A stretch of DNA of 5,540 nt from contig JBPBQX010000081.1 of NCBI GenBank assembly GCA_050955025.1, forward strand, positions 1 to 5,540. The letters are read 5' to 3'. A program made the position numbers and the translations under genes. Source of the stretch: CAXSEF01 sp050955025 (GTDB lineage: Bacteria; Pseudomonadota; Alphaproteobacteria; Acetobacterales; Acetobacteraceae). This document shows positions 4,049 through 5,540 of the stretch, one piece after another. Numbering within the stretch: the first letter of the stretch is position 1; every line of letters begins with the position of its first letter. The notes beneath the pieces were generated by a model that worked only from the letters and a program-made list of their open reading frames with translations, did no database searches and was not told the DNA's origin.

Positions 4049-5540
4049 TCACCCCTGCCGCCCGTTCTTCTCCCCCGGCCCCGCCGGGACCGGCATCACG
4101 ATGGTGCAGCGCACGCCGTCCGGCCCCAGCTCGTAGCGCGTCTCGGCTCCGAGCTGGTAGGGCAGCGCGCGCTCGATCAGCTCGCGCCCGTAGCCGCTGC
4201 GCCCGGCGGAGGCCGGCACGTCCACGCCGGCCTCCTCCCACTCCACGCGCAGGCGCCGCTCCCCCTCCTTGCCCTGCTCCACGTCCCAGTGCACCTGCAG
4301 CCGCCCCTCCGGCCGCGACAGAGCGCCGTGCTTCACCGCGTTCGTCGCAAGCTCGTGCAGCGCCAGCGCGAAGGTCTGCACCGCGGCCGAGCGCAGCCGC
4401 ACGTCGGCCGGCCCCTCCAGCCTCACCTGCGCGCCGCGCCCGTCCGCGTCGAGCGCGCCCAGCGCCGTCAGCTCGGCCCGGATCAGCGCGCCGAACGTCA
4501 CCCGCTCGCCCTCCGCCAAGCGCGACAGCAGGCCCTGCACCCGCGCGAGCGCCGACAGGCGGTCGCGGAAGCGCAGGCGGAACTCGTCCAGCGAGGCGCT
4601 GCCGGCCAGGGTCTTCTCCGCGACCGAGCGCACCACCGCGATCAGGTTGCGCGTGCGGTGCTGCAGCTCCGCCACCAGCACCGCCTGGCGCTCCTGCAGC
4701 TCGCGCATCTCGTGGATGTCCGTGCTCGTGCCGAACCACTCGATCCCGTCCGTACCCGCGCCATGCGCGGGCGGCGTGGCGCGGGAATGGAACCAGCGGT
4801 AGGTGCCGTCCGCGGCCCGCACGCGGTGCTCGACGTCCAGCACCCCGCCCTCGGCCGCCTCCAGCCACGCCGCCTCGACCGCCGCATGGTCCTCGGGATG
4901 CACCATGTGCAGCCTGCCCCGGCCCCAGCTGGCCGGCTCCGTCTGCCCCGTGTACTCCGCCCACTGCGGCCCGGCCCAGGTCCACTCGCCCGTGCCCGAC
5001 GCGGTCCAGACGAACTGCGGGATGCGGTCGGTCACCAGACGCAGCCGCGCCTCGCTGTCGCGCACCAGCTGCTGCGCCTGGGCAACCTGGGTGACGTCGG
5101 TGAAGGTCACCACGGTGCCGGCAATCACGTTGTCCACGCTGCGGTAGGGCAGCACGCGGACCATGTAGCGCATGCCCGTGCCCGGCTCCTCCACCTCGCG
5201 CTCCAGGGGAAGCAGGGTGTCCAGCACCCGGGCCACGTCGTCCTGCAGCCCGTCGTAGGCCACGCGCGACTTGATGTGCCCGATCGGCCGGCCCAGGTCG
5301 GCCTCGACCAGGTGGAACACCTGCGCCGCGGCCGGCGTGAAGTTCGTCACCCGCAGCCTGGCGTCGAGGAACAGCGTGGCGATGCGCGTGGCCTGCAGCA
5401 GGTTCTTGAGGTCGGAGTTGACCCGGCCGAGCTCGTCCACGCGGTGGGCCAGCTCGTGGTTGACGGTGGTCAGCTCCTCGTTGAGCGACTGCAGCTCCTC
5501 CTTCGAGGTCGCCAGCTCCTCGTTGGCGCTCTGCAGCTCC
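4049..5540 (-). CDS. PAS-PAS-HWE histidine kinase, C-terminal part of a probable CheB/CheR fusion sensor (5' end outside window)
   Basis: The visible 496 residues are the output half of a sensor kinase. In order: a heptad coiled coil (1-42), one PAS domain (about 46-150, from NLLQATRIATLFLD), a second PAS of the PAS_3 type (about 165-279, with HPEDHAAVEAAW and a PAC-like YRWFHSRA...FGTSTDIHE), and an HWE kinase (about 287-487). Kinase landmarks are phospho-acceptor H294 in ELQHRTRN, the HWE histidine H395 in LHELATNAVKHG, W434-x-E436 in VEWEEAG, and the glycine box GRSGYGRELI (446-455). All defining residues are present. The opening pattern (EELATSKEELQSLNEEL) is characteristic of proteins that carry CheB methylesterase and CheR methyltransferase domains ahead of PAS domains, so those domains probably lie upstream; this is inference. 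A GTG at 5440 is not the start, because the frame runs open to the edge with this conserved sequence. No response regulator is visible. Confidence 0.92.
   Translation of the reverse strand, partial: ELQSANEELATSKEELQSLNEELTTVNHELAHRVDELGRVNSDLKNLLQATRIATLFLDARLRVTNFTPAAAQVFHLVEADLGRPIGHIKSRVAYDGLQDDVARVLDTLLPLEREVEEPGTGMRYMVRVLPYRSVDNVIAGTVVTFTDVTQVAQAQQLVRDSEARLRLVTDRIPQFVWTASGTGEWTWAGPQWAEYTGQTEPASWGRGRLHMVHPEDHAAVEAAWLEAAEGGVLDVEHRVRAADGTYRWFHSRATPPAHGAGTDGIEWFGTSTDIHEMRELQERQAVLVAELQHRTRNLIAVVRSVAEKTLAGSASLDEFRLRFRDRLSALARVQGLLSRLAEGERVTFGALIRAELTALGALDADGRGAQVRLEGPADVRLRSAAVQTFALALHELATNAVKHGALSRPEGRLQVHWDVEQGKEGERRLRVEWEEAGVDVPASAGRSGYGRELIERALPYQLGAETRYELGPDGVRCTIVMPVPAGPGEKNGRQG
5393..5539 (-). 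repeat. Seven in-register heptads (21-nt period) encoding a coiled coil
   Basis: From the window edge inward, every seventh residue pair is Glu-Leu (six times), then Asp-Leu, for example ELQSANE, ELATSKE and ELQSLNE. At DNA level the GAGGAGCTG core recurs every 21 nt or a multiple of it. The repeat is protein-driven: a leucine-register helix likely to transmit signals between the upstream domains and the PAS-kinase part. It continues past the window edge. Confidence 0.85.

Noticed and set aside
3985..5094. Long plus-strand frame of 369 codons opposite the kinase
   Set aside because: The translation is almost entirely Ala/Pro/Arg/Ser low complexity, as expected antisense to GC-rich coding DNA. 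The kinase motifs on the minus strand are decisive.
4049..5440. GTG at 5438-5440 as the kinase start
   Set aside because: The same frame continues to the window edge with the conserved heptad coiled coil, so the gene is truncated by the window rather than starting there.

Overview
The window comes from a GC-rich alphaproteobacterium, most likely an Acetobacteraceae member of the Roseomonas type. This is inference from roughly 70% GC with strong G/C third positions, an HWE-type histidine kinase, and AT-rich hairpin elements of a kind I recall from that family. I cannot name the species.

Layout. (1) Positions 1-235, minus strand: first 78 codons of uvrB (nucleotide excision repair helicase), cut by the window edge. 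(2) 236-561: a gene-free divergent spacer with at least five perfect or near-perfect short hairpins in a row. (3) 562-1622, plus strand: a two-gene copper delivery operon. It holds a secreted PCu(A)C chaperone with its full Met/His copper motif and a membrane-anchored SCO1/SenC protein, joined by a 4-base GTGA overlap. (4) 1623-1670: a short convergent gap with GC-rich hairpins. (5) 3826-1671, minus strand: two exported alpha/beta hydrolases, also joined by a GTGA overlap. The first is an HSL/GDXG-type esterase, and the second is a MetX-like (homoserine O-acetyltransferase fold) protein with a signal peptide. (6) 3827-4048: an AT-rich gap holding two inverted copies of a ~42-45 nt hairpin element. 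(7) 4049-5540, minus strand: the C-terminal 496 residues of a large sensor kinase (heptad coiled coil, two PAS domains, HWE kinase). Its opening coiled coil is typical of CheB/CheR-PAS fusion proteins, so the missing 5' part probably encodes CheB and CheR domains.

How the genes fit together. PCu(A)C and SCO form a well-known pair that loads copper into the CuA site of cytochrome c oxidase. The two hydrolases look like a co-translated pair acting in the periplasm or envelope on an unknown ester or acyl substrate. The kinase and uvrB have no evident functional link to their neighbours. I see no RNA genes, CRISPR arrays, transposase genes or phage genes. The least explained items are the exported MetX-like/esterase pair, the hairpin cluster upstream of uvrB and the inverted doublet at 3908-4023.
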